NCBI RefSeq assembly: GCF_016599715.1
Contig: NZ_CP067019.1
Coordinates: forward strand, 1,860,001-1,924,000
Length of the DNA: 64,000 nucleotides
Source of the DNA: Acinetobacter sp. CS-2
GTDB taxonomy: Bacteria; Pseudomonadota; Gammaproteobacteria; Pseudomonadales; Moraxellaceae
Direction: 5' to 3'
In this document: positions 1-8,681 of the stretch, piece by piece
How positions within the stretch are numbered: the first letter of the stretch is position 1
Layout of the letters: each line of letters begins with the position of its first letter
Notes under the pieces: generated by a model
Database searches by the model: none
Seen by the model: only the letters and a program-made list of their open reading frames with translations
Told to the model about the DNA's origin: nothing
Made by a program: the position numbers and the translations under genes

Positions 1-615
1 TGCTGACAAAGGAGAAGGATGTGCAGCTTTCAATACCAAGTGTTTATTTTGATCGATACGTTGTCCTTTACGTTGTGCATAGGCTCCCCAAAGGATAAAC
101 ACGATATGTTCACACTGCTCATTTAAAGCATCAATCACATGATCAGTAAAATCCTCCCATCCACGTTTTTGGTGTGATGTCGGCTGTCCTGCTTCAACAG
201 TCAATACCGCATTGAGCAATAACACACCTTGTTCAGCCCAACGGGTTAAATCACCATGCTTGGGAACAGGAATACCCAGATCAGTATTTAATTCATGGAA
301 AATATTACGTAAAGATGGCGGTAATGCAACCCCTCTTTGTACTGAAAAACTTAATCCATGTGCCTGATTGGGCCCATGATAAGGATCCTGACCCAGAATA
401 ACGACTTTAACACGGTTGAAAGGTGTTGTATTTAAGGCATTAAAAATGAGTGAATTAGGGGGATATATAATTTTATCGGCATGTTTTTCAGTCAGCAAGA
501 ACTGTTTTAGATCATCCATTTTGGCACTGAGCAAAAAATCGCTCAATGCATTTTTCCAACTTGCATCCAACTGGATTTTATCGAGTTTAGCTTGCTGTTG
601 TTCCGTTAAAGACAT
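1..615 (-). CDS. ung: Uracil-DNA glycosylase, family 1 (3' end cut by window edge)
   Basis: Removes uracil from DNA to start base-excision repair in the cytoplasm. The visible 205 codons begin [20 protein letters not shown]. They include the catalytic water-activating motif [17 protein letters not shown] and, right at the window edge, the DNA-intercalation motif HPSPLSA. Both are diagnostic of family 1 enzymes. The last ~25-30 residues lie outside the window. The start is the ATG at 615. The queD-like gene lies 46 bp upstream on the same strand, so co-transcription is possible. Nothing unusual was seen in the part present. Confidence 0.96.
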   Translation of the reverse strand, partial: MSLTEQQQAKLDKIQLDASWKNALSDFLLSAKMDDLKQFLLTEKHADKIIYPPNSLIFNALNTTPFNRVKVVILGQDPYHGPNQAHGLSFSVQRGVALPPSLRNIFHELNTDLGIPVPKHGDLTRWAEQGVLLLNAVLTVEAGQPTSHQKRGWEDFTDHVIDALNEQCEHIVFILWGAYAQRKGQRIDQNKHLVLKAAHPSPLSA

Positions 616-661
616 ACTTGCTTCCTAATTTTTTGACCAGCCCAAACTTTTTTCATTTTCT

Positions 662-1258
662 TCAAATTTGTACTTGAAGATCGACCGCTGGATTCTGGAA
701 TTTAATGCCTTGTTGTAATTTTTCATACATTCCAGGATCTGCCCATTCCGCTTGGACCTGTTCAGAAAATACAATCTGGTCAAGACTGAGCACACCCATT
801 TGTTCATTTTCAATATCTTCAATAAAGCTTTGCGCATAACCGGTATCGGTTTCATGCACAATCACCGAATAAACCTCTACGTCGCCTTCCCCATTTTGGG
901 TAATGGTCGATGCAAGCACCTGTTGTGCCAGATAGAAGAAAATGCGTGAGAACTGTTCTGCAGAAGGTGAAACAGGTAAAGATACCCAGCGGGCACTAAA
1001 TTTTTTGCAAGCGGCAATATATTCAGCATCATCATATTGCCAGAAGCAGATCGCATGATCAAAACTGTCAAAAATATCTTTGATTACGCCTTTTAATAAT
1101 CCGAAATCATAGACCATTTGACCATGATCAAGCTTGGACGCTTTAAGCAACAATTCAACTTTATAGCTATGACCATGAATCGAACGCTTACAGCGATCTG
1201 ATGTGCAGTTTCGCACAATATGAGCATTTTCAAACTTAAATAACTTACGAATTAACAT
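662..1258 (-). CDS. 6-pyruvoyl-tetrahydropterin synthase / QueD-like protein
   Basis: Member of the PTPS/QueD fold, which converts dihydroneopterin triphosphate to 6-carboxytetrahydropterin in queuosine synthesis. The N-terminal core shows the metal-binding pattern: a His in FENAHIVRNC, then the paired histidines of HGHSYKVEL, then a Cys that may be the catalytic one. FDHA follows further on. At 198 residues it is much longer than E. coli QueD (about 120), with an insert and a C-terminal extension (ending NPAVDLQVQI), so it may be a family offshoot and not QueD itself. I chose the ATG at 1258. An in-frame TTG six codons upstream (1276) is possible but less likely. A tandem 20-bp duplication sits just upstream. 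Confidence 0.8.
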   Translation of the reverse strand: MLIRKLFKFENAHIVRNCTSDRCKRSIHGHSYKVELLLKASKLDHGQMVYDFGLLKGVIKDIFDSFDHAICFWQYDDAEYIAACKKFSARWVSLPVSPSAEQFSRIFFYLAQQVLASTITQNGEGDVEVYSVIVHETDTGYAQSFIEDIENEQMGVLSLDQIVFSEQVQAEWADPGMYEKLQQGIKFQNPAVDLQVQI

Positions 1259-1297
1259 GTGCCGTGATGCAATCAAAAATCTGTGAATTAAATTTGA

Positions 1298-1337
1298 TTA
1301 TAAAGCAAAAGTGAAAGTTATAAAGCAAAAGTGAAAT
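1298..1337. repeat. Two tandem copies of a 20-bp unit
   Basis: The unit TTATAAAGCAAAAGTGAAAG at 1298-1317 is followed directly by a copy at 1318-1337 that differs only in its last base. It lies 40-80 bp upstream of the queD-like start, so it may double a promoter or regulator site. That role is inference. Confidence 0.75.
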
Positions 1338-1370
1338 TCTGAACATTAATTTTACTGTTCAATAGCATTG

Positions 1371-1404
1371 GAGAAACACATGCAGTTGAATGGATGTGTT
1401 TCTC
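1371..1404 (+). terminator. Hairpin between queD-like gene and gspK
   Basis: An 11-bp perfect stem (GAGAAACACAT / ATGTGTTTCTC, loop of 12) is followed on the plus strand by ATTTTTCAT. No plus-strand gene precedes it. On the minus strand, where gspK ends at 1431, the T-tract is missing. It may still act as an mRNA end or processing structure after gspK. Confidence 0.4.
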
Positions 1405-1430
1405 ATTTTTCATCATATCTCGGGATCTGA

Positions 1431-2393
1431 TTAGAATGGAGCCATGCTGCGAGATGCGATATACACCGACTTATCTTTTCGTACCAGATCACTACTGAAC
1501 TGGCGTTTACGTCCGCCGAGCTGCACTTCAATTTTGGCTTTAAAATACGCAGATTTTACATCTAGCAAATTGCTTGTCTCACTTCTCACATCGGCACCAA
1601 CCTGACTAAACGGCTCAATACCCCATAACTCATTCACACTGGAAAAATGCTCCAACTTGGCCTGGCGCTGTTGTAAAACCTGCTGCACCGCCTTGATATC
1701 CAGCTTGGGATCAAGACTGGCCAACAGCATCGCCGGAGCTGTATTAATGTTTATCTTGCTATCCATGGTTGGAACAGCACTGACATAATCAGCAATTTGC
1801 TGATATTTTTTTCCCTCAAAGCCACGTACCAGTTTCAGTTCTTCCACATTATGGAATTTACTGTTTGCCGGTAAATAACCTTGTGCCAATCCCTGATAAT
1901 AACTGGCTTCTGCACCCATCGAGCCAATGGTTTCATTATCGGCATCTTGCCAGTCAATCACTGCCTCAGTTAACTTTTCAGGTAATCCCACACGTAGCAG
2001 CAGTTTTTCAAACCATGCTTTTGCCTGAGGATTGGGCGTACCATCCATATTCACCAAGCTGTTTAAATTAAATTTGCCTGATTGATCCTCTAAAGTGCCC
2101 GCAATAAAACCGTCCTCTACAGGAAAAGCCGGCATCGGTTTGGCCCAGTTTTCCTGTAAATGATCAATAGCACCAGCATTTTCAGCATCATCGACCAAAA
2201 GCTCTGAAAAAAAGGCTTCAGCACTTTTGGCATATAGCAAGGATTGATTTTGGCGCATTAAATATGCCGTATTTTCAGCTGTATTGGCCTGTCTTTTGGC
2301 AATGGTCGCAGCCAGGATGGTGGCTAATGCCACCATGACCAAAATCGTAATTAAGGCAACACCCTGTTGCGACTTTATGTTCAATTGGACCAA
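1431..2393 (-). CDS. gspK: Type II secretion minor pseudopilin GspK
   Basis: Tip subunit of the type II secretion pseudopilus in the inner membrane and periplasm. It forms the cap complex with GspI and GspJ. The N-terminus (about residues 9-30) has the K-type pattern GVALITILVMVALATILAA. This lacks the glutamate at +5 that other pseudopilins carry, which is characteristic of GspK. The rest, including INTAPAMLLASL and YLPANSKFHNVEELKLVRG, matches the SAM-like GspK domain. The length of 320 residues is normal for the family. It is the last gene of gspH-I-J-K, 3 bp after gspJ. Confidence 0.95.
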   Translation of the reverse strand: MVQLNIKSQQGVALITILVMVALATILAATIAKRQANTAENTAYLMRQNQSLLYAKSAEAFFSELLVDDAENAGAIDHLQENWAKPMPAFPVEDGFIAGTLEDQSGKFNLNSLVNMDGTPNPQAKAWFEKLLLRVGLPEKLTEAVIDWQDADNETIGSMGAEASYYQGLAQGYLPANSKFHNVEELKLVRGFEGKKYQQIADYVSAVPTMDSKININTAPAMLLASLDPKLDIKAVQQVLQQRQAKLEHFSSVNELWGIEPFSQVGADVRSETSNLLDVKSAYFKAKIEVQLGGRKRQFSSDLVRKDKSVYIASRSMAPF

Positions 2394-2396
2394 ACC

Positions 2397-3080
2397 TTAT
2401 AATGTAGAGTTATTTGTATCGCTATTTGCATTGTTATTTGAAGTGCCAGTTTGCTGTTTTAAATAATCGGTATTTAATAAACTGAAAATCCACTCATAGG
2501 ACACATCTTTGACGGTCAGTTTAATTTTAATGCCCCTCGGCAAGATCTGTTTTTGTGTGACATCGTTTAAATCTACCTGACCCTCTGGCCATGCATTGAG
2601 TTCATTCGGATTCAACACCACAATTTGAAACTGGTCAACATCATTTAACAGCACACTGGATTCAGGCTGATCCCGCCCTGTACTGTTTAAATGACGGTAT
2701 TTCAGTCGGTACAGTTTCTTTTCATCGGCACGATATTGATATTCCACGCGCTCGTCCGGAGAAATACCTTGCTGTAAAGGATCAGTGACCCCGGTTTTAC
2801 TAAAATTAAATCGACCATTTTGCAAAACCAAAGCAGGCTGAATATCGCCATTGATATTGGCATTCAGTGGCACAACCTGAACGGTGTCACGCAGAATTTG
2901 CTGGTAGGCTTCCTGCAGCTGACCCAAATTGATCTCATGTTCAGCATTACGGTCTTTGACTTTAATTAAATAATCAAAGACTTTCCAGCCCAATGCGGAA
3001 AGCACACTAAAGATGGCAATTGCCACCAAAAGTTCAACCAAAGTGAAACCTTTTTTATTTTTCGTAGTCTGCTTTTTCAT
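2397..3080 (-). CDS. gspJ: Type II secretion minor pseudopilin GspJ
   Basis: Component of the pseudopilus tip complex. It has a short basic leader followed by the prepilin peptidase site and hydrophobic helix GFTLVELLVAIAIFSVLSAL at about residues 11-30, with Glu at +5. The body of 227 residues ends in an Asn/Thr/Ser-rich tail. The start overlaps the end of gspI by 4 bp (ATGA type), consistent with translational coupling. It needs the prepilin peptidase PilD, which is encoded elsewhere, for processing. Confidence 0.95.
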   Translation of the reverse strand: MKKQTTKNKKGFTLVELLVAIAIFSVLSALGWKVFDYLIKVKDRNAEHEINLGQLQEAYQQILRDTVQVVPLNANINGDIQPALVLQNGRFNFSKTGVTDPLQQGISPDERVEYQYRADEKKLYRLKYRHLNSTGRDQPESSVLLNDVDQFQIVVLNPNELNAWPEGQVDLNDVTQKQILPRGIKIKLTVKDVSYEWIFSLLNTDYLKQQTGTSNNNANSDTNNSTL

Positions 3081-3517
3081 GCTTTGGCCTTCGGGTTGAA
3101 GAAAACCAAATGCGTCACTCCCGATTCAACCTTGCCACTTTTCACATTAAACAAACTGACCTGTACTTCTATGCGTTGTACATTTGGACTAATGGTCAAT
3201 TGCGCAGATTTGTCAATTTGCCAGGTTTCACCTTGCTGGGTGACCTGTTTGGATTGGGTTCCCTGCAACCATTCCTGATTGATTTCCATCACGGCGACTT
3301 CATTCAAGGCTACGAATTGCGCCTTGGTTCTTAAAATGGCATTGGATGTTGCCTGGGTGTATTGCATTGCCACTTTGGTAAAAGCAATTGCAGCAGTGGC
3401 AAAAATCGCCAAAGCAACCATGACTTCCAATAGCGTAAAACCTGAGCAGCGATGAGTAAAACGCTGTTTCGATGCTGCACATAACCAAAAGCTATGCCTG
3501 GAGTATCTAGCGTTCAT
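3077..3517 (-). CDS. gspI: Type II secretion minor pseudopilin GspI
   Basis: Core of the pseudopilus tip (GspI-J-K). The class III signal is GFTLLEVMVALAIFATAAIA with Glu at +5. I chose the ATG at 3517 (146 residues), which overlaps the gspH stop by 11 bp. Opening the frame further upstream would run through gspH. With this start the leader before the cleavage site is about 26 residues, long compared with the 6-10 usual for pseudopilins, and no start codon lies nearer. The length fits the family. Confidence 0.93.
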   Translation of the reverse strand: MNARYSRHSFWLCAASKQRFTHRCSGFTLLEVMVALAIFATAAIAFTKVAMQYTQATSNAILRTKAQFVALNEVAVMEINQEWLQGTQSKQVTQQGETWQIDKSAQLTISPNVQRIEVQVSLFNVKSGKVESGVTHLVFFNPKAKA

Positions 3518-4067
3518 TGATTTTACCCAAATGATCAATCTCGATTTCTTCCCCAATCGGACGCTGTTCAAAATAAAATTGAATCCGTACCGGTTTGGCC
3601 TCGCCATTGCCCAACCACAACAGCTGCGGTGCATTCGAATTCAATAAATCCTCATTATTGGCATTTTCATAAGCATGATCGAGTGAAGTGATGCTAAAAG
3701 AAACATGCTCGGGTAAAGCCCTTTGAGCAAATTCCGCATATGGTTGCCATTTTTTGTTTTCTTCAACAATTTGTGGGGCTACAGTTTGAATGGAAGGAAT
3801 GATGTATTCAACCACCCCGTAACTGAACGGCAATACATCTGTCGCGCTGTGCACATCCAGGGCAAAAATGCGCGCCTGATCATTGGCTTCACGGTTAATC
3901 CTGCGTAAATCCATAATAAACACTTCCCGTGCCTGCATCGCTTTACGCTGGTCTACCCCGTTAATATTGGTCAAAATTAAAGAAGCCATGATTGCCATAA
4001 TCACAATAACCACCATCAACTCGATTAAGGTAAAACCACGAACTGATAATGGTCGGATTGGCTTCAT
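3507..4067 (-). CDS. gspH: Type II secretion minor pseudopilin GspH
   Basis: Minor pseudopilin linking the tip complex to the GspG shaft. An 11-residue basic leader precedes GFTLIELMVVIVIMAIMASL, the prepilin peptidase site plus transmembrane helix, with Glu at +5. Its 186 residues fit the family. It is the first of the four co-directional pseudopilin genes and begins 10 bp after the TetR gene ends, so the regulator and the secretion genes probably share a transcript. The major pseudopilin gspG and the rest of the machine are not in this window, as is usual for Acinetobacter. Confidence 0.94.
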   Translation of the reverse strand: MKPIRPLSVRGFTLIELMVVIVIMAIMASLILTNINGVDQRKAMQAREVFIMDLRRINREANDQARIFALDVHSATDVLPFSYGVVEYIIPSIQTVAPQIVEENKKWQPYAEFAQRALPEHVSFSITSLDHAYENANNEDLLNSNAPQLLWLGNGEAKPVRIQFYFEQRPIGEEIEIDHLGKINER

Positions 4068-4076
4068 GGCATACCT

Positions 4077-4691
4077 TTAAGCAAACTGTTCCGCAGAACT
4101 GACCTGTTTTGGCATTGCCAGTGCCTGATCAATATAGGCTACGCGCAATGTGTCACGTGAACCCAAATAACGCTGGTAAAAACTGGAATTTAGAATAGCC
4201 GCAGCACCATGAGTTAGGGCCCAAATAGAGGCCAGATAATCGCGTGTCGACATGCTGCTTTGAATACTTTCCAGATAGCTTTCAGTCATACGGATAATAA
4301 TCCGTAAACGCTGTTTTCTGACCTGATACAGTTCACTAAATAGTAGATTGATCCCAATACCGGTCGTAGATAAACGTTCTTCAATTTGATGGAACAGTAC
4401 CGTGCGCTCAGGATGATGTAAATGATGCAACATAAAGAATGCCAAATGCTCGGGAAAAGCCTTCTCTGCATCCTTAATCATCTCGAGCAACATGTTCTCA
4501 TTACGAATAATCAGAAGCATGTACAGTTCATCTTTACTCTGGAAATGCTTATATAGAGTTCCCTTCGCCAAATCGAGTTCTGCTGCCAACGCATCTAGTG
4601 TCATCCCTGATTCGTCATTTTCTAACAGCAACTGCTCTGCAACCTGAAAAATTAACGCTTCTCTTGCTCGAAACTGAGCCTGACGATCCAT
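4077..4691 (-). CDS. TetR/AcrR-family transcriptional regulator
   Basis: DNA-binding repressor. The N-terminal helix-turn-helix, about residues 25-60, reads MTLDALAAELDLAKGTLYKH, typical of TetR. The C-terminal ligand domain is not recognisable, so the effector is unknown. I chose the ATG at 4691 (204 residues). A GTG two codons upstream is a weaker alternative. It lies 46 bp downstream of tatD and 10 bp upstream of gspH, all on the same strand. Control of the gspHIJK genes is a guess based only on position. Confidence 0.88.
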   Translation of the reverse strand: MDRQAQFRAREALIFQVAEQLLLENDESGMTLDALAAELDLAKGTLYKHFQSKDELYMLLIIRNENMLLEMIKDAEKAFPEHLAFFMLHHLHHPERTVLFHQIEERLSTTGIGINLLFSELYQVRKQRLRIIIRMTESYLESIQSSMSTRDYLASIWALTHGAAAILNSSFYQRYLGSRDTLRVAYIDQALAMPKQVSSAEQFA

Positions 4692-4736
4692 CTTCACTCT
4701 GTAATTCTCTTCTGCGCTTATATCAATTTAATTTAT

Positions 4737-5510
4737 TTACTTTAAATTAAGGAGGTTTTCAAAGTTTTGCATTGTAATGAAAGCAATTTCCTCAACAGAC
4801 TTATCATATACATCACTTAGGGCTTTGGCTACATAAGGCACGTATTTTGGTTCATTAGATTTTCCTCTATATGGCATCGGTGCCAGATAAGGACTATCGG
4901 TTTCAATCAGCACCCGATCTAGTGGAACCTGCTTGGCCACATCACGTAAATCCTGCGCATTTTTAAAAGAGACAATTCCGGAAAATGACACATAATAACC
5001 ACAATCCAGCACAGCTTTTGCGGTTTCCCAGTCTTCAGTAAAACAGTGCAAAATACCATGCGTGGATTTTTCAGCCAGAATGATATCGACTGTATCGTGT
5101 TTCGCTGCACGGGTATGCACCACCACCGGTTTTTTTACTGCCTGTGAGGCATGAATATGGCGGGCAAAACATTCTTTTTGTTCAGCAATAAAATCGGTGC
5201 TATGAAAATAATCCAGGCCGGTTTCACCAATCGCCCAGACCTTTTCAGGCTGTGCCAGTTCAATCAGATAATCTGTAGTGGCACGTGCCATGACCGCAGG
5301 GTCTTCACAGGGATGAACACCCACACTGTAGCCCACATCAGCATGGCGTGAGGCAATTTTAGCCAGCTCGATATGGTCATCCAGATCAACAGAGATAGTC
5401 ATGAATTTGGATACCCCTGCTTCACGCGCCTGAGCTAATGCCAAGTCCAGATTGCCATCATAAGGCGTTAGATCCAGCATGGTTAAATGGCAGTGAGTAT
5501 CTACAAACAC
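4737..5510 (-). CDS. tatD: TatD-family metal-dependent hydrolase / DNase
   Basis: Member of the amidohydrolase-fold TatD family (YcfH/TatD/YjjV), linked to 3'-5' exonuclease activity and DNA repair. Visible metal and active-site motifs, in order, are FVDTHCHL at residues 2-9, GETGLDYF near 95, VVHTRAA near 130, LHCFTE near 155 and IETDSPYLAP near 205. The length of 257 is normal. It follows holB and pilZ exactly as in Pseudomonas. YcfH-type identity is more likely than the tat-linked TatD, since no tat genes are near. Confidence 0.9.
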   Translation of the reverse strand: MFVDTHCHLTMLDLTPYDGNLDLALAQAREAGVSKFMTISVDLDDHIELAKIASRHADVGYSVGVHPCEDPAVMARATTDYLIELAQPEKVWAIGETGLDYFHSTDFIAEQKECFARHIHASQAVKKPVVVHTRAAKHDTVDIILAEKSTHGILHCFTEDWETAKAVLDCGYYVSFSGIVSFKNAQDLRDVAKQVPLDRVLIETDSPYLAPMPYRGKSNEPKYVPYVAKALSDVYDKSVEEIAFITMQNFENLLNLK

Positions 5511-5536
5511 AGTGATTTCCTAAATCTTTTAAATAT

Positions 5537-5878
5537 CTACATAGTGTAACTAGTTCGACCTTCAGACTTAAGGCCTGTAAGCAACTTTTCAGCTTCTGAT
5601 TTGTAATAAACGCCTTTTTCTCCGGTCAATTGCATACCAAAACCTTGTAATTTGATGCCATTTTGTTTTTGGGAGACCCAGATGACCTTGCCTGTTAAAG
5701 GAATTTTTTGTGATTGTTCGGGTAAGGTTGCCAGCACAAACACTTCTTCACCAAGCTTAACCGGCTGTTTGGTCGGAATAAACAATCCTCCACCGACAAC
5801 ATAAGGCATATAGCTGGCATACAAAGTTTCTATATCCGGGATATTGGCATGAATAATACCGCCCATACGTGGTTGCAT
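5537..5878 (-). CDS. pilZ: PilZ domain protein, type IV pilus type
   Basis: Small cytoplasmic PilZ-fold protein of 113 residues. In Pseudomonas and Xanthomonas the protein at this locus, between holB and tatD, is required for type IV pilus assembly and works with PilB and FimX. The usual c-di-GMP motifs RxxxR and D/NxSxxG are not seen: the latter position reads VGGGLFIPT. This is typical of true PilZ, which does not bind c-di-GMP itself. It is co-directional with its neighbours, 21 bp from holB. Confidence 0.9.
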   Translation of the reverse strand: MQPRMGGIIHANIPDIETLYASYMPYVVGGGLFIPTKQPVKLGEEVFVLATLPEQSQKIPLTGKVIWVSQKQNGIKLQGFGMQLTGEKGVYYKSEAEKLLTGLKSEGRTSYTM

Positions 5879-5899
5879 TTTTATTCCCCTTAAAAATAT

Positions 5900-6883
5900 T
5901 TAAATGTTCATTAGTTTTATACACAATTGATCAAGCACTAAATTGCTTTGTACATTTTGCTCAATATATTGTTTAGCTTGCTGCAAATCAGAATAAACCG
6001 CAAATAAAAATTCCAAGGTATATTGTTCGGATAATGCACTCAAATCAAGATCGGAATTTTTAACTTGCTGACTGAGCTTGACACAAATTAAATCTGACAA
6101 CAAGTATTCAAACATTTGTGAAAAGTCACTAAAATTTAAGACTTTATTCCACTTGGTCGCAATCGCCATCGGCATATTTTTTTGCGTGACCAGTTTTTGC
6201 CAATCCGTTAAAAATTCTTGTCGCTTATTTAACCATTCCATTTCAGCCAGCTGCATGGCCTGTAATGGCATCTGATTAGATAAATTCATCAACAGTTGTT
6301 TTTGCATTTGATCTAAATTGGGTAAATGCTCGGTTAAATACGCATCTGCTTGCGAAGAAGAAATACGGTCCAGCGCAAAATGCTGCAAACGGCTGCGAAT
6401 CGTGGCTGGAAGTTTTAAGTAATGATCGGCCAGTAAAATAATGACTACCCGATCACCCGGCTCTTCCAAGGTTTTGAGTAATGCATTGGCAGAGGCGATA
6501 TTCAAAGCTTCTGCCGGTTCAATCACAATCACACGCCAGCCATCTACGGTTTGCTGCACAAAGGGCAATAAATCACGGATTTTCTCAATCTTGATTTTGG
6601 CATTCTGCTTTTTATTGTCTTCATCGGTGCTGATATGAACATAGTTGGGATGGGTATCAGACTTTAACCACAAACAACTGCCACATTCACCACAAGGGGC
6701 ATTGTTTTCATGACGATTGGCACATAGCACCCAAGCCAAAAAATATTGTGCAAAAGCTTCCTTGCCACAGCCTTTTTTACCATAAAAAAGTAGACCATGC
6801 CCCAGTTTGGGAAAGCGTCCGGTCAAGGTCTCCCAAACCGTTTGCTGCCATGGGTAGACTTGTGCCGCAACATTATTTTGCAT
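5900..6883 (-). CDS. holB: DNA polymerase III subunit delta'
   Basis: Clamp-loader subunit of the replicative polymerase, an AAA+ fold protein. The N-terminal P-loop-like segment is GKKGCGKEAF. A zinc module has four cysteines in CANRHENNAPCGECGSC (about residues 55-75). Further on come LLKTLEEPGDR and the SRC-like IRSRLQHF, both family hallmarks. I chose the ATG at 6883 (327 residues), preceded by AAGGTGG. An upstream in-frame ATG at 6916 would overlap kdsB by 20 bp. It lies between kdsB and pilZ. Confidence 0.92.
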   Translation of the reverse strand: MQNNVAAQVYPWQQTVWETLTGRFPKLGHGLLFYGKKGCGKEAFAQYFLAWVLCANRHENNAPCGECGSCLWLKSDTHPNYVHISTDEDNKKQNAKIKIEKIRDLLPFVQQTVDGWRVIVIEPAEALNIASANALLKTLEEPGDRVVIILLADHYLKLPATIRSRLQHFALDRISSSQADAYLTEHLPNLDQMQKQLLMNLSNQMPLQAMQLAEMEWLNKRQEFLTDWQKLVTQKNMPMAIATKWNKVLNFSDFSQMFEYLLSDLICVKLSQQVKNSDLDLSALSEQYTLEFLFAVYSDLQQAKQYIEQNVQSNLVLDQLCIKLMNI

Positions 6884-6896
6884 GGAGGAGTCCACC

Positions 6897-7658
6897 TTAT
6901 TCGAAGCAAGAAACATCCATCTGATTTAAACGGTCCAAATCTGCCTGTGTATCGACACCCGGTGGCAAGTTGGCTTCTGCAACGGCAATGGCAATACGGT
7001 GACCATTTTCCAGTACACGTAATTGTTCCAGACTTTCCAGTCTTTCCAGCGCACCCATATCCCAGGACACATATTCTTGCAGCAAATTCACACGGTAGGC
7101 GTACAAGCCTAAATGACGGTATGCCTGCTGATGTAATTGCTGAATTTCTTGTTTTGCACCATCACGGTCATAAGGAATCGTGGCACGGCTAAAATACAAA
7201 GCCTGGTTATATTTGGACATCACCACTTTTACAATACTGTCGCGCTGAAACTCTTCCATACTATGAATCGGCTCACATAAGGTCGACATGGAAGATTCAG
7301 GTTGCGATTCCAACAATTGCGCCACCTGCTGCACCAATTGAGCCGGAAGCAGAGGTTCATCACCTTGTACATTGACAATAATGTCTTCACTGTCCCAGCC
7401 TTTAATGCGGGCAACTTCACTTAAACGGTCGGTGCCAGAAGGATGATCTGCACTTGTAATGACAACATCCACGCCTTCTGCACGGCACACTTCTGCAATA
7501 CGCTCATCGTCGGTTGCCACACATAAATCATCAAAACCAGCCACTTTTTTTGCCTGATCCACCACACGTAGAATCATGGGACGACCATGAATTTCCAATA
7601 GTGGCTTGCCCGGCAAACGGGAACTTGCAAAACGTGCTGGAATAACAATATGTTTCAT
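6897..7658 (-). CDS. kdsB: 3-deoxy-manno-octulosonate cytidylyltransferase (CMP-Kdo synthetase)
   Basis: Activates Kdo with CTP for lipid A/core assembly in the cytoplasm. The N-terminal nucleotide-binding motif [15 protein letters not shown] is followed by [11 protein letters not shown] near residue 100 and the C-terminal [12 protein letters not shown], all diagnostic. I use the ATG at 7658 (253 residues), with AAGG about 10 bp upstream. A TTG two codons upstream is less likely. It lies 12 bp after lpxK, in the run exbB-exbD-msbA-lpxK-kdsB. Many Acinetobacter lack the heptose part of the core but still need Kdo. Confidence 0.96.
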   Translation of the reverse strand: MKHIVIPARFASSRLPGKPLLEIHGRPMILRVVDQAKKVAGFDDLCVATDDERIAEVCRAEGVDVVITSADHPSGTDRLSEVARIKGWDSEDIIVNVQGDEPLLPAQLVQQVAQLLESQPESSMSTLCEPIHSMEEFQRDSIVKVVMSKYNQALYFSRATIPYDRDGAKQEIQQLHQQAYRHLGLYAYRVNLLQEYVSWDMGALERLESLEQLRVLENGHRIAIAVAEANLPPGVDTQADLDRLNQMDVSCFE

Positions 7659-7670
7659 AAACAATGAACC

Positions 7671-8678
7671 TTAAGAAATTTGAATACCGAGTTGCTGTAA
7701 CTGTTGATGCAAAACATCATAGCACTGTGGCGAAAGCACTGCTTCAACAGGAACCACCCAGATTTCCCGTTTAAAATTTGGATTTTGCTTTAATAATGGC
7801 AGCAGTTTTACTGCATCTTTTTCCGTGGTAATAATGGGGTTGTTATCTTCAAACTGCAGATCCGTAATTTCGTAATCATAATGATCAGGAAATTCATGGC
7901 ACTGAAACTGATGAATCCCCATGGAATCTAAAGTGTTGTAAAAACGCTGTGGAAAACCAATACCAACCACGGCATAAAAATTATCCGTCGGATTAAAAGA
8001 TCTTTCATCTACCGCATCATTAAGCAAATAAGGAGCAGCAATTTCTAAATGCATATTCAGGGCAGAATTTGGCTGACTGGCATGCTCAATAACGGTTGCT
8101 GTGGTTAAGCGGCTTGGCGGTTCGCGTAAATATCCTTCAGGCAATAACTTCTGATTACCCAGACCACGATTCTGATCCAGCACAATCCACTCAATTTGTC
8201 GTGCTAAAGCCCAGTGTTGCAAACCGTCATCACTGATAATTAAATCCAGCTCATGTTTTGACAACAAATATTCAATACTATGCTGCCGGTTTGATCCCAC
8301 TACCATGGGCACACCGGTAGACTGAACAATCAGACAGGGTTCATCCCCTACCACTTCAGGAACTGACTCCAAATCCACATAAGCAGGAAAAGGTCCTTTT
8401 CCACCGTAACCGCGACTGATGACACCGACACGAACATTTTGACTTTGTAGGTAATTGACCAGCTGAATCAGCAATGGTGTTTTACCACTGCCACCAACGG
8501 TAATATTACCAATCACCATCACCGGAACTGGAGATTGATAGCTGGCTTTAACGCCACATTGGTACAGTTTTTTATTCAGTAAAAAACCACCACGATAAAT
8601 CCATGACAAAGGTCTAAGCACAATCAACCACTTGGCCTGTTTGTTCCAGGCATCCTGAATCAATTGTGCAAATGACAT
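7671..8678 (-). CDS. lpxK: Tetraacyldisaccharide 4'-kinase
   Basis: Phosphorylates the 4' position of the lipid A disaccharide at the inner face of the inner membrane. The Walker A motif GNITVGGSGKTPLL is at about residues 57-70, followed by SRGYGG. DDGLQHWALARQ, near residue 150, holds the catalytic region. TTEKDAVKL lies near the C-terminus. Its 335 residues fit the family. It starts 3 bp after the msbA stop, consistent with a shared mRNA for making and flipping lipid A. Confidence 0.96.
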   Translation of the reverse strand: MSFAQLIQDAWNKQAKWLIVLRPLSWIYRGGFLLNKKLYQCGVKASYQSPVPVMVIGNITVGGSGKTPLLIQLVNYLQSQNVRVGVISRGYGGKGPFPAYVDLESVPEVVGDEPCLIVQSTGVPMVVGSNRQHSIEYLLSKHELDLIISDDGLQHWALARQIEWIVLDQNRGLGNQKLLPEGYLREPPSRLTTATVIEHASQPNSALNMHLEIAAPYLLNDAVDERSFNPTDNFYAVVGIGFPQRFYNTLDSMGIHQFQCHEFPDHYDYEITDLQFEDNNPIITTEKDAVKLLPLLKQNPNFKREIWVVPVEAVLSPQCYDVLHQQLQQLGIQIS

Positions 8679-8681
8679 AGA

